Assembly (NCBI GenBank): GCA_021808425.1
Contig: JAKBBS010000013.1
Span: 1-33,142, forward strand
Direction of reading: 5' to 3'
DNA length: 33,142 bases
DNA from: Actinomycetes bacterium
GTDB taxonomy: Bacteria > Actinomycetota > Acidimicrobiia > Acidimicrobiales > Palsa-688
The translations under genes and the position numbers were made by a program. Of the stretch, positions 1-8,028 are shown piece after piece. A model generated the notes under the pieces. It was not told where the DNA came from. It saw only the letters and a list, made by a program, of their open reading frames with translations, and made no database searches. The number at the start of each line of letters is the position of its first letter. Positions within the stretch are counted from its first letter, which is position 1.

Positions 1-1335
1 TCGACCATGTCGTACATGTCGCAGATGGGCACGCTCCTGCTTCAAAACTTCCTGAGCGCCTCAGTCGGTATCGCCGTCGCAGTAACGCTAATTCGGGGGT
101 TCTCCCGCAAAGGGTCCCCAACGATCGGGAACTTCTGGGTCGACCTGGTCCGAGGGTGCCTCTACATCCTTCTTCCGATAGCGTTCGTCGCCGCGATCAT
201 CTTCGTGGCACAAGGCGGAGTCGAGACGCTCGCCGGCACTGCCAAAGTGAGCGACGCGCTGAACGGCGTGAAGCAGGTCATCGCCAGAGGGCCGGTCGCG
301 TCCCAGGAGGCGATCAAACAGTTGGGAACCAACGGCGGAGGCTTCTTCAACGCAAACTCCGCGCACCCTTTCGAGAATCCGACTGGACTGACGAACTTCT
401 TGTCCATCGTGCTGCTACTCGCGATTCCCGTATCGCTCACCTACACGTTCGGGAAGATGGTGGGCAGTGTCCGCCAAGGTGCAACGATCCTCGCCGCCAT
501 GGCGATCATCTTCGGAAGCTGGCTGAGCATCGCGGCAGTCTCTGAGCACCACGCAAACCCGGCAGTCGCCGCTGCAGGCATGACGGCCCAGCCGACGGGC
601 AACATGGTCGGCAAGGAAGTCCGCTTCGGCGACACGTCCTCAGCGCTGTTCGGCGTTGCATCGACGCAAACCTCGACAGGATCGGCGAACTCCTCCTACG
701 ATTCGTTCACGCCGGCGGGCGGCTTCGCACTTCTCACCGGGATGATGCTCGGCGAGATCAGTCCCGGAGGGGTCGGAAGTGGGCTCTATACAGTGCTCCT
801 GTTCGCTATCGTCACCGTCTTTCTCGGTGGGTTGATGATCGGGCGGACGCCCGAATACTTAGGAAAGAAGATCCAAGCGAGGGAGGTTAAGCTCGCCGCT
901 CTCGGTGTCCTCGTCATGCCCGTCGTTGTCCTGATAGTCACGGGCATAGCGACAGGGATCCACGCCGGCCGGGCCGGCCCGCTAAACGCGGGGCCCCACG
1001 GCTTCACGGAGATCCTCTACGCGTTCACCTCGGCAGGCAACAACAACGGATCGGCGTTTGGAGGACTAAGCGCCAACACGGCCTTCTACAACGTAATGAC
1101 GTCGGTTGCGATGCTTCTCGGACGGTTCGCGATCATCGTTCCGGTGCTGGCGCTTTCGGGGACCCTCGCCGCCAAGGAGGTCGTGGCGGAATCGTTAGGC
1201 ACGTTCCGGACCGACAAGCCGATCTTCATAGGACTGCTCATAGGCGTCATCTTGATCGTCGGAGCCTTGACCTTCTTCCCCGCAGTGTCGCTCGGACCGA
1301 TCATCGAAGAGCTCTCGCATGGGAAGTTCTTCTAA
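1..1335 (+). CDS. kdpA: KdpA, K+-binding subunit of the K+ ATPase (5' partial)
   Basis: This is the potassium-translocating subunit of the KdpFABC pump in the cytoplasmic membrane, which binds and conducts K+. The reading frame is open to the left edge, so the first ATG at base 7 is internal. About 110-120 N-terminal residues are missing compared with the usual ~557. Selectivity-filter loops are visible: GTNGGGFFNANSAHPF near residue 108 of the visible part, GGVGSGLY, and SAGNNNGSAFGGLSANT. Many hydrophobic helices lie between them. It ends at TAA 1333-1335, 66 bases before kdpB, in the usual kdpABC order. Identification is firm; kdpF, if present, lies outside the window. Confidence 0.97.
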   Translation, partial: STMSYMSQMGTLLLQNFLSASVGIAVAVTLIRGFSRKGSPTIGNFWVDLVRGCLYILLPIAFVAAIIFVAQGGVETLAGTAKVSDALNGVKQVIARGPVASQEAIKQLGTNGGGFFNANSAHPFENPTGLTNFLSIVLLLAIPVSLTYTFGKMVGSVRQGATILAAMAIIFGSWLSIAAVSEHHANPAVAAAGMTAQPTGNMVGKEVRFGDTSSALFGVASTQTSTGSANSSYDSFTPAGGFALLTGMMLGEISPGGVGSGLYTVLLFAIVTVFLGGLMIGRTPEYLGKKIQAREVKLAALGVLVMPVVVLIVTGIATGIHAGRAGPLNAGPHGFTEILYAFTSAGNNNGSAFGGLSANTAFYNVMTSVAMLLGRFAIIVPVLALSGTLAAKEVVAESLGTFRTDKPIFIGLLIGVILIVGALTFFPAVSLGPIIEELSHGKFF

Positions 1336-1401
1336 TGGCTTCCTGCCTATACAGGTGTTTGGCGTTGTCAGTGTCGCAGTCTAGTCGGAGGTGGATTCAA
1401 T

Positions 1402-3489
1402 ATGGATGGCGTTGACGCTGTCATGTCGGACGTAGCGGACGGGCCCTCGACTGGTTCTGGTGACGGTGCCGGGGTGAGCCGACGCTCCAGCCTGTTCGAC
1501 CGAGAGATACTCGGTCGTGCCGCTATTGCTGGCCTAGTGAAGTTCGATCCCAGGGTGCAGATCAAAAACCCTGTCATGTTCGTTGTGCTCGTCGGTACGG
1601 CCGTGACGTTCGTCGAGTCGATAGCGCATCCAGGTCTGTTCGAGTGGTTGATAACGGTATGGCTAGCGCTAACCGTCTACTTCGCGAACTTCGCCGAGGC
1701 GGTCGCCGAAGGCCGAGGTAAGGCGCAGGCGGACAGCCTTCGCCGGCTCAGGGTGGAGACCGCCGCCCGGCGTTTGAGAGCGGACGGAAGCGAGGAGAGC
1801 GTTGCGGCCGCCGATTTGGCTAAGGGTGACCTGGTCGTCTGCGAGGCGGGAGACGTCATACCCTCAGACGGCGAGATCATCGAGGGCGTGGCGTCGGTAG
1901 ACGAGTCGGCAATCACGGGTGAGTCTGCACCGGTCATACGTGAGTCCGGCGGCGACCGTTCTGCGGTTACGGGTGGCACAAGGGTGCTTTCAGATCGGAT
2001 CGTCGTGTCGATCAGCGCCGAGCACGGCAAGACCTTCCTCGATCGCATGATCGGCCTAGTCGAAGGGGCGCAACGTCAAAAGACACCGAATGAGATTGCG
2101 CTTACCATCCTTCTCGCAGCGCTGACGATTGTGTTCATCCCGGTAGTCGTAGCCCTGGAGCCGTTTGGAAGCTTCTCCGGAACTTCGGTGTCTGTCGTGG
2201 TCCTGATCGCCCTGCTCGTATGTCTCATACCGACGACCATTGGGGCGCTGCTCTCCGCGATCGGGATCGCGGGCATGGACCGTCTGGTGCAACGCAACGT
2301 ACTTGCCATGAGCGGGAGGGCGGTCGAAGCGGCCGGCGACGTGCAGACCCTCCTTTTGGACAAGACGGGCACGATCACACTCGGCAACCGCATGGCATCG
2401 GCCTTCTACCCGGTCGGCGACCACGGCGAGGAGGAGCTGGCAGCCGCCGCTCAACTGGCTTCTCTAGCTGACGAAACCCCAGAAGGCCGCTCTATCGTAG
2501 TGCTCGCCAAGCAGCGGTTCAACATCCGCGAGCGCGAGCTCGGCGTCGAGAGGAGTTTCGTCCCTTTCAGCGCGCACACCCGGATGTCGGGCTTGGACGT
2601 GGATGGGCGTCAGATACGCAAGGGGGCTGCGGAAGCCATAGGACGTTGGGTTGTGAGCCAGGGAGGGTCTGTGTCAGCAGAGCTCGATGCGATCGTCGAG
2701 AGAGTGGCGCGCTCAGGGGCTACGCCGCTTGCGGTAGCTGACGGGAACGATCTGCTCGGCGTGATCGAGCTCAAGGACGTGGTCAAGCAGGGTATAAGAG
2801 AGCGATTCGCGCAGATGAGGGCGATCGGGATCCGCACTGTGATGATCACCGGTGACAATCCCCTCACCGCTGCGGCGATCGCCCAGGAGGCGGGCGTCGA
2901 CGATTTCCTCGCCGAGGCGACCCCAGAGGCGAAGATGAACCTGATCCGAAGCGAGCAGGAGGGCGGCAAGCTTGTGGCCATGACCGGCGACGGCACCAAC
3001 GATGCACCGGCGCTCGCCCAGGCGGACGTAGGCGTAGCCATGAACACCGGCACGACGGCTGCCAAAGAAGCCGGGAACATGGTCGACCTGGACTCCAACC
3101 CGACGAAGCTGATCGACATCGTGGAAATTGGAAAACAGCTTCTGATAACCAGGGGAGCGCTCACGACGTTCTCGATAGCAAACGACGTTGCCAAGTACTT
3201 CGCGATCATCCCAGCGCTGTTCGTTGTCAGCTATCCACAGCTGAAGGCACTTAACATCATGCAGCTGCACAGTCCCCAGACCGCCGTGCTATCCGCAGTG
3301 ATCTTCAACGCTCTTGTGATCGTGGCTCTGATTCCTCTTGCGCTTCGCGGTGTCCGGTTCCGGCCTTCGGGGGCGTCAACGATCCTGCGACGCAACGTGT
3401 TCATCTACGGGGTGGGTGGGATCATCGTGCCGTTCGTCTTCATCAAACTGATCGACCTGCTGCTTGCGTCGACTGGAGCCTTCCACTGA
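1402..3489 (+). CDS. kdpB: KdpB, catalytic P-type ATPase subunit
   Basis: This is the ATP-hydrolysing subunit of the Kdp potassium pump, 695 residues and close to family length. The actuator motif TGES is at 172-175; its serine corresponds to the inhibitory phosphoserine site known in E. coli KdpB. The phosphorylation motif DKTGT has the aspartate at 320, and the hinge motif GDGTNDAP lies near 528-535. Membrane helices flank these domains. ATG 1402 is preceded by GGAGG at 1387-1391 with ten bases of spacing, and a second in-frame ATG at 1423 is possible. The first ~35 residues are Ser/Gly-rich and not part of the fold. The stop overlaps the kdpC start by one base (TGATG), so translation is probably coupled. 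Confidence 0.97.
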   Translation: MDGVDAVMSDVADGPSTGSGDGAGVSRRSSLFDREILGRAAIAGLVKFDPRVQIKNPVMFVVLVGTAVTFVESIAHPGLFEWLITVWLALTVYFANFAEAVAEGRGKAQADSLRRLRVETAARRLRADGSEESVAAADLAKGDLVVCEAGDVIPSDGEIIEGVASVDESAITGESAPVIRESGGDRSAVTGGTRVLSDRIVVSISAEHGKTFLDRMIGLVEGAQRQKTPNEIALTILLAALTIVFIPVVVALEPFGSFSGTSVSVVVLIALLVCLIPTTIGALLSAIGIAGMDRLVQRNVLAMSGRAVEAAGDVQTLLLDKTGTITLGNRMASAFYPVGDHGEEELAAAAQLASLADETPEGRSIVVLAKQRFNIRERELGVERSFVPFSAHTRMSGLDVDGRQIRKGAAEAIGRWVVSQGGSVSAELDAIVERVARSGATPLAVADGNDLLGVIELKDVVKQGIRERFAQMRAIGIRTVMITGDNPLTAAAIAQEAGVDDFLAEATPEAKMNLIRSEQEGGKLVAMTGDGTNDAPALAQADVGVAMNTGTTAAKEAGNMVDLDSNPTKLIDIVEIGKQLLITRGALTTFSIANDVAKYFAIIPALFVVSYPQLKALNIMQLHSPQTAVLSAVIFNALVIVALIPLALRGVRFRPSGASTILRRNVFIYGVGGIIVPFVFIKLIDLLLASTGAFH

Positions 3490-4124
3490 TGCGCAACCAT
3501 CTGTTTGTCAACATCCGCCGCGCCGTCTCTGTCACCGTGGTATTCATCGTGATCTGCAGTTTCGGCTACACGCTAGCCCTCACAGGCATTGGACAAGCCT
3601 TCTTCTCGTCCCAGGCGAATGGTTCCCTCGGCGCGAACGGCTCGACGTTGATCGGCCAGAACTGGGCTTCAACCCCTTGTCCGGGCCATCCGTTGGGCAG
3701 CTGCGTGTTCCAGGGTCGCCCGGACGCCCTTGGCCCTTACGCTGCGAATGCCAAGACCGGGGTTTCTGGCGGGGACAACCCCCTAGTCGCCAACGGCGTG
3801 AGCGGGGGCTCAGGTCCAACAAACCTCGGGCCACGTTCGAAGGTCCTCGAAGCGAACACCCGTAAACTCATTGCCTACTGGCACGCACGAGGAGTAAACC
3901 CGACCCCAGATCTGGTCACTACGTCAGGAAGCGGCCTGGACCCTGACATCACGCCGGCCGACGCTACGGCGCAGATCCCAATGGTCGCCAAAGCCACTGG
4001 CATCTCTTCGAAGGTGCTGAGCCAACTCATCACCAAGGAGACGCACGGTGCCCAGTTCGGGTTCCTCGGCAGCAGCTATATCGACGTCCTCCAGCTCAAC
4101 GAGGCGCTTGCGAAGCTAAAGTGA
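3489..4124 (+). CDS. kdpC: KdpC, chaperone-like subunit of the K+ ATPase
   Basis: Small subunit of the Kdp pump that joins KdpA and KdpB and raises nucleotide affinity. The protein has 211 residues. One N-terminal membrane helix spans about 12-34, followed by an extracytoplasmic domain with the family's glycine/asparagine-rich segment (SGGDNPLVANGVSGGSGPTN) and a C-terminal KETHG/LNEAL region typical of KdpC. It starts on the ATG that overlaps the kdpB stop. Its own TGA overlaps the GTG start of the next gene (GTGA, 4121-4124), so the structural and sensor genes are one transcription and translation unit. Confidence 0.95.
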   Translation: MRNHLFVNIRRAVSVTVVFIVICSFGYTLALTGIGQAFFSSQANGSLGANGSTLIGQNWASTPCPGHPLGSCVFQGRPDALGPYAANAKTGVSGGDNPLVANGVSGGSGPTNLGPRSKVLEANTRKLIAYWHARGVNPTPDLVTTSGSGLDPDITPADATAQIPMVAKATGISSKVLSQLITKETHGAQFGFLGSSYIDVLQLNEALAKLK

Positions 4125-5749
4125 GCACGTTCGAGTTCTCGACGGGTGCCACCGCGGGTGGACGCACCCCTGTCAGGCGCATCTCGGATGGACGTCCGAG
4201 AGAGAAATTCGTCGTATCGGGTGTCATAACTGCCACTGACCTCGCCAGGATGGCGAGCGGGTCGGCTTTTAGGTGCACCCTCGACGACGGTTCGGGCCAA
4301 CTTGACCTGCTTTTCGTTGGTCGGACTGCGATAGCAGGCTTGTCGGTCGACGTGCGCTGCAGCGCCGAGGGAACAGCGAGCGTCGACGCGGGTCGCTTGG
4401 TCATGTGGAACCCGCTCTATCGTCTCGGTGACCCCGCATCGGCCATCGAAGTGGTGCCGTCACCGCCGCTTGAGCCGGCCTTGGGCCGGCGTGTCGTCGC
4501 GAGCGCGACGGACGTCGACTTGGATTCGGGGGTTGACCTGGAGGCGGAAATCGACTTGGAGCCGGAGGTCGACTTCGAGTCGAGTCCGGCATTCCTGCCA
4601 GGCACTGGCGACGCCCCGCTCGCCGGAGACTCACGCGAGACGAAGGACCTCGTGGAGGCGGCCGGTCATTTCCGTGTGTATCTTGGGGCCGCCCCTGGCG
4701 TCGGTAAGACCGTGGCGATGCTTGACGAGGCGCAGCGGCGCCGACGTCGCGGAGCTGACATCGTCATCGGGCTCGTAGAATCCCATGGTCGCCCGGTGAC
4801 GCGTTCGTTGACGACAGGACTCGAGGTTGTCCCGCGGCGTCATGTCGACTACCGGGGGACCTCGCTGTTCGAGATGGACCTCGACGCGGTACTCGAACGG
4901 CGCCCGAAAGTGGTACTGGTCGACGAGCTGGCTCACACGAACGTTCCAGGGTCAGGCCGCCACGAAAAGCGTTGGCAGGACGTGGTAGCTCTCCTCGAAG
5001 CGGGAATCGACGTGATCACGACCGTCAACATCCAGCACCTCGAGAGCATCGCCGATGCAGTGGAGCGCATTACAGGGGCGAAAGTTCGCGAACGGGTACC
5101 TGACTGGGTGGTCCGTCGAGCCGACCAGATCGAGCTGGTCGACTCGTCTCCCGAACAGCTTCGCCGTCGGATGCTTCACGGGAACATCTATCCGCCGGAG
5201 AGGGTACCTCAGGCACTCGGCAAATTTTTCCGCGCGGACAACCTGACCGCGTTACGCGAGCTGGCGTTGCGTTTCGTGGCGGACGAGACTGAAGAGGAGC
5301 TCCTGGAGTTCCTTCGCCGCTCGCACTCCGACGTGTTGTGGGAGACATCCGAGCGGATCATGGTCGGTGTCACCGCGTCGTCGGGCAGCGACGCTGTTGT
5401 ACGTCGCGCCTCACGGATAGCGGCCCGGCTCAAGGCCGAGCTGCACGTGGTCCACGTCAAGGGTGGCGACACAGCCGTGAGGCGCGGCGCTGAGCGCCTG
5501 CAAAAGCTCCGCCAGGTCGCGATCGACGTGGGCGCCACATGGCACGAAATCGACGGCGACGATCCGGTGGAAGCGCTCATCGACTTCGCCCGCAGAGAGC
5601 AAATAACTCAGCTGGTCATCGGGTCAAGCCAGCGCAGTCGCTGGCAGCAGCTGACCGGGGGTGGCTCGGTCGTCCGGCGGCTCTCGCATAGAGCAGCGGA
5701 GGCGGGGCTTGACATGCACATAATCGCTAGAATGGACGAGAACACCTGA
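4121..5749 (+). CDS. kdpD: Cytoplasmic KdpD N-terminal half with extra OB-fold domain
   Basis: This is the input half of the potassium/turgor sensor KdpD, here a separate soluble protein of 542 residues with no membrane segment and no kinase domain. Order of domains: OB-fold-like region about 30-105, acidic linker 131-153 (repeating Asp/Glu-Leu pairs), KdpD sensor domain about 184-400 with Walker A GAAPGVGKT at 189-197 and DELAHTN at 268-274, then a universal-stress-protein domain about 411-537. The OB-fold resembles the short OB proteins encoded beside Trk-type K+ uptake genes in actinobacteria (recognised from memory, not searched). GTG 4121 is chosen because it overlaps the kdpC stop. The kinase half follows as a separate gene. 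Likely regulator of the downstream kinase; the OB-fold role is unknown. Confidence 0.9.
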   Translation: MSTFEFSTGATAGGRTPVRRISDGRPREKFVVSGVITATDLARMASGSAFRCTLDDGSGQLDLLFVGRTAIAGLSVDVRCSAEGTASVDAGRLVMWNPLYRLGDPASAIEVVPSPPLEPALGRRVVASATDVDLDSGVDLEAEIDLEPEVDFESSPAFLPGTGDAPLAGDSRETKDLVEAAGHFRVYLGAAPGVGKTVAMLDEAQRRRRRGADIVIGLVESHGRPVTRSLTTGLEVVPRRHVDYRGTSLFEMDLDAVLERRPKVVLVDELAHTNVPGSGRHEKRWQDVVALLEAGIDVITTVNIQHLESIADAVERITGAKVRERVPDWVVRRADQIELVDSSPEQLRRRMLHGNIYPPERVPQALGKFFRADNLTALRELALRFVADETEEELLEFLRRSHSDVLWETSERIMVGVTASSGSDAVVRRASRIAARLKAELHVVHVKGGDTAVRRGAERLQKLRQVAIDVGATWHEIDGDDPVEALIDFARREQITQLVIGSSQRSRWQQLTGGGSVVRRLSHRAAEAGLDMHIIARMDENT

Positions 5750-5755
5750 CCGCCC

Positions 5756-5774
5756 GGCCCAGTTAAGTCGGGCC
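5756..5774 (+). terminator. Short GC stem-loop between the two KdpD genes
   Basis: GGCCC (5756-5760) and GGGCC (5770-5774) can pair around a nine-base loop just after the stop of the sensor gene. There is no T-run, so it is at best a weak terminator or a processing/attenuation site that might set the ratio of the two KdpD halves. The rest of 5750-5876 shows no other clear signal. Confidence 0.2.
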
Positions 5775-5876
5775 CTTAGTATCGGCCGATGTCGCTATGA
5801 GCCATTTCTCCTACATGACGAGACCGTCGAGTCGGGTGGGCGAAACGACCGTCAGCTCCGGCAGTTGGAGCACCAC

Positions 5877-7367
5877 GTGAGGCGCTGGGTTGTCGGCTTG
5901 GCCGCCTCGATCGCTACGACCGCAGTGCTCAGCGCTGCGATGGTCCCCTTGCGCAGCGACTTGAGTCAAGGGACCACCGCGCTCGTGCTTGTGGTCCCGG
6001 TCGTGATCGGCGTCGTGATCGGTGGCCTGACTGCGGGCGTCTGTGGTGTGGCCGTCGGATTTCTCGTCTATGACTTCTTCTTCATCCCTCCCTATCTCAC
6101 GCTGTGGGTTGGGGCAGCGCAGAACTGGGTGGCGCTCGGAGTGTACGCCGCCGTGATGCTTCTCGTGTCACACGTCGTTGCGCGTATGAATTCGGCTCGA
6201 AGCGAGGCGCGCCGTCAAGGCCGTGAGATTAGGGAGCTTTTCGAGCTGTCGCGTCTGCTTGTCGAGGATAGTCCGCTCGAGGTGCTTCTCTCATCGGTGG
6301 TGACGACAGTCGCGGACGTCTTCGCTGCCCGGCAGGTGGTTCTGCTCCTACCAAACGACGGCACGCTAGAGGTTGCTGCGTCAGTGGGTCCGCAACTTTC
6401 GGAGATTCAGATGCGCCGTGTATTGCCGAAAGCCGGCGAGCTGAGCACTCTTCAGGCCGGCCCTTTCGAGCACGACGGTCTCGTCGTGATAGCTCTAGCC
6501 GCTGCCGCCCGCCCTGTTGGACTACTGGTAGTCAGCTCTGATGCTGCCACGGTCGACAGGCGGGCGCCGCTGATGCTGTTCGCGAATCACATAGCGCTTG
6601 CAGTCGAGCGGGTTCAGCTTCGCGACAAGGCCCTGCAGAGCAGGCTCGCCGAAGAGGTGGCCCGCCTCGCAAAGACGATGGTCGGCGCCGTGTCTCATGA
6701 TCTACGGGCGCCGCTCACCACGATCAAAGGGGCTTCGTCGACTCTCGCCGATTCCGAACTGTCGCTAGACGCAGAAGCTACTAGCACACTCGCGAGGTTG
6801 ATCGACCTCCAGGCGGACAGGCTCGCCCACCTCGTGCAGAACCTGCTCGACATGAGCCGCATCCAGGCGGGTGTCCTTACGCCCCGCTACACGGTCACGT
6901 CGATTGACGACCTGCTGAGGGACGCGCTGGAAGCCATCGATCCACACGACCACGTCCTATCGGTAGAGTGGCGCGACGACCTGCCGCCTGTCGATGTCGA
7001 CGAAGTGCTCATCTCTCGGGTTTTGACCAATCTGCTCCAAAATGCCCTGCGCTACAGCCCGAAGGATGCTCCGATATCTGTCCGAGCGACGCTCGACGGT
7101 GAAGACAAGGTGGTGGTGTCAGTCTCCGACCACGGGCCTGGCGTCATAGCCGAACGGAGGAACGAGGTGTTCGAACTCTTCGCTCGAAGGCAGGACGACA
7201 CTGGCGCAGGGCTCGGCCTCACGATCGCGAAGACCTTCGTCGAGGCCCACGGTCAACACATCTGGGTGTCGGAAGCCCCTGGAGGCGGGGCCATGTTCTG
7301 CTTTACCTTGGCGACAGTCGCCCCGATTGCTGAAGAGATGAAGCTTGGCGCAGATTCTCATCATTGA
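5877..7367 (+). CDS. KdpD C-terminal half: DUF4118 membrane histidine kinase
   Basis: This is the kinase half of KdpD as a stand-alone membrane protein. It has about four N-terminal helices of the DUF4118 type (YDFFFIPPYLTLWV signature), a GAF-like domain around 125-250, HisKA with the phospho-accepting histidine in SHDLRAPLTTIKG near residue 274, then HATPase with NLLQNALRYSP and the G-box TGAGLGLTIAKTF. It should autophosphorylate and phosphorylate KdpE. A TTG at 5865 in the same frame gives four more residues, but GTG 5877 is preferred because GGAG (5867-5870) sits six bases upstream. It overlaps kdpE by 23 bases. It lacks the Walker-motif sensor and USP domains of a standard KdpD, which are in the preceding gene. 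Confidence 0.92.
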   Translation: MRRWVVGLAASIATTAVLSAAMVPLRSDLSQGTTALVLVVPVVIGVVIGGLTAGVCGVAVGFLVYDFFFIPPYLTLWVGAAQNWVALGVYAAVMLLVSHVVARMNSARSEARRQGREIRELFELSRLLVEDSPLEVLLSSVVTTVADVFAARQVVLLLPNDGTLEVAASVGPQLSEIQMRRVLPKAGELSTLQAGPFEHDGLVVIALAAAARPVGLLVVSSDAATVDRRAPLMLFANHIALAVERVQLRDKALQSRLAEEVARLAKTMVGAVSHDLRAPLTTIKGASSTLADSELSLDAEATSTLARLIDLQADRLAHLVQNLLDMSRIQAGVLTPRYTVTSIDDLLRDALEAIDPHDHVLSVEWRDDLPPVDVDEVLISRVLTNLLQNALRYSPKDAPISVRATLDGEDKVVVSVSDHGPGVIAERRNEVFELFARRQDDTGAGLGLTIAKTFVEAHGQHIWVSEAPGGGAMFCFTLATVAPIAEEMKLGADSHH

Positions 7368-8028
7368 CGACGACGCAGACCTGCTTCGCGTTTGCCGGGT
7401 CGGTCTGGAAGCGCTCGGAAACACCGTTCGCAGCGCCCAGACCGGCCTGTCAGGACTTGCCGAGGCTGCCACCCGGCAACCTGACGTGATCGTCCTCGAT
7501 CTCGGTCTACCCGACGTCGACGGCCTCGACGTTTGCGTTCGACTTCGAACTTGGAGCCAGGTGCCGGTCATAGTCCTTTCGGCGGATAGCTCCGAAGACC
7601 GCAAGGTGGAAGCCCTCGAACAGGGCGCAGACGACTACATGACGAAACCGTTCGGTATGAGGGAGCTCAACGCCCGCCTCCAAGTCGCTCTTCGCCACAG
7701 TGCGAGCGAGGAAGGCGATGGGCCGAGCGAGCTTGTCGTGGGTGTGTTACGCCTCGACCTCGTGCATCGTGAGGCGACCGTCGACGGTCGCGCCATCGAC
7801 TTTGCCCCCAAAGAGTTCGACTTCGTGGCTTTTCTTGCTCGTCACGTTGGTAAGGTATGCACTCGCCGTATGATCCTAGAGAACGTCTGGGGTGTGCAGT
7901 ACACGAAGGAGCTCCACTACCTGAAGGTCTATGCATACCGCATACGCCGCAAGCTCGGCGACAACGACGGAGTAGTGCTTCAAAGCGATCCGGCAGTGGG
8001 ATACCGCCTGGTGGCGCCCGTTGAGTGA
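7345..8028 (+). CDS. kdpE: KdpE, OmpR-family response regulator
   Basis: Response regulator that activates kdp transcription when phosphorylated by the kinase encoded just upstream. It has 227 residues. The receiver domain has the acidic pocket D8-D10, phospho-acceptor D52 in VLDLGLPDVDG, and the conserved lysine K101 in MTKPF. The winged-helix DNA-binding domain follows from about 130 and ends in GYRL near the C-terminus, as in PhoB/OmpR proteins. The TTG start at 7345 lies inside the kinase gene and puts the first beta strand (QILIIDDD) at the proper place. There is no in-frame ATG nearby. Its stop lies inside the start of the helicase gene. Confidence 0.93.
   Translation: MAQILIIDDDADLLRVCRVGLEALGNTVRSAQTGLSGLAEAATRQPDVIVLDLGLPDVDGLDVCVRLRTWSQVPVIVLSADSSEDRKVEALEQGADDYMTKPFGMRELNARLQVALRHSASEEGDGPSELVVGVLRLDLVHREATVDGRAIDFAPKEFDFVAFLARHVGKVCTRRMILENVWGVQYTKELHYLKVYAYRIRRKLGDNDGVVLQSDPAVGYRLVAPVE

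Noticed and set aside
2610..3270. Two long minus-strand frames inside kdpB
   Set aside because: Both lie fully inside a certain gene and have no features of their own.
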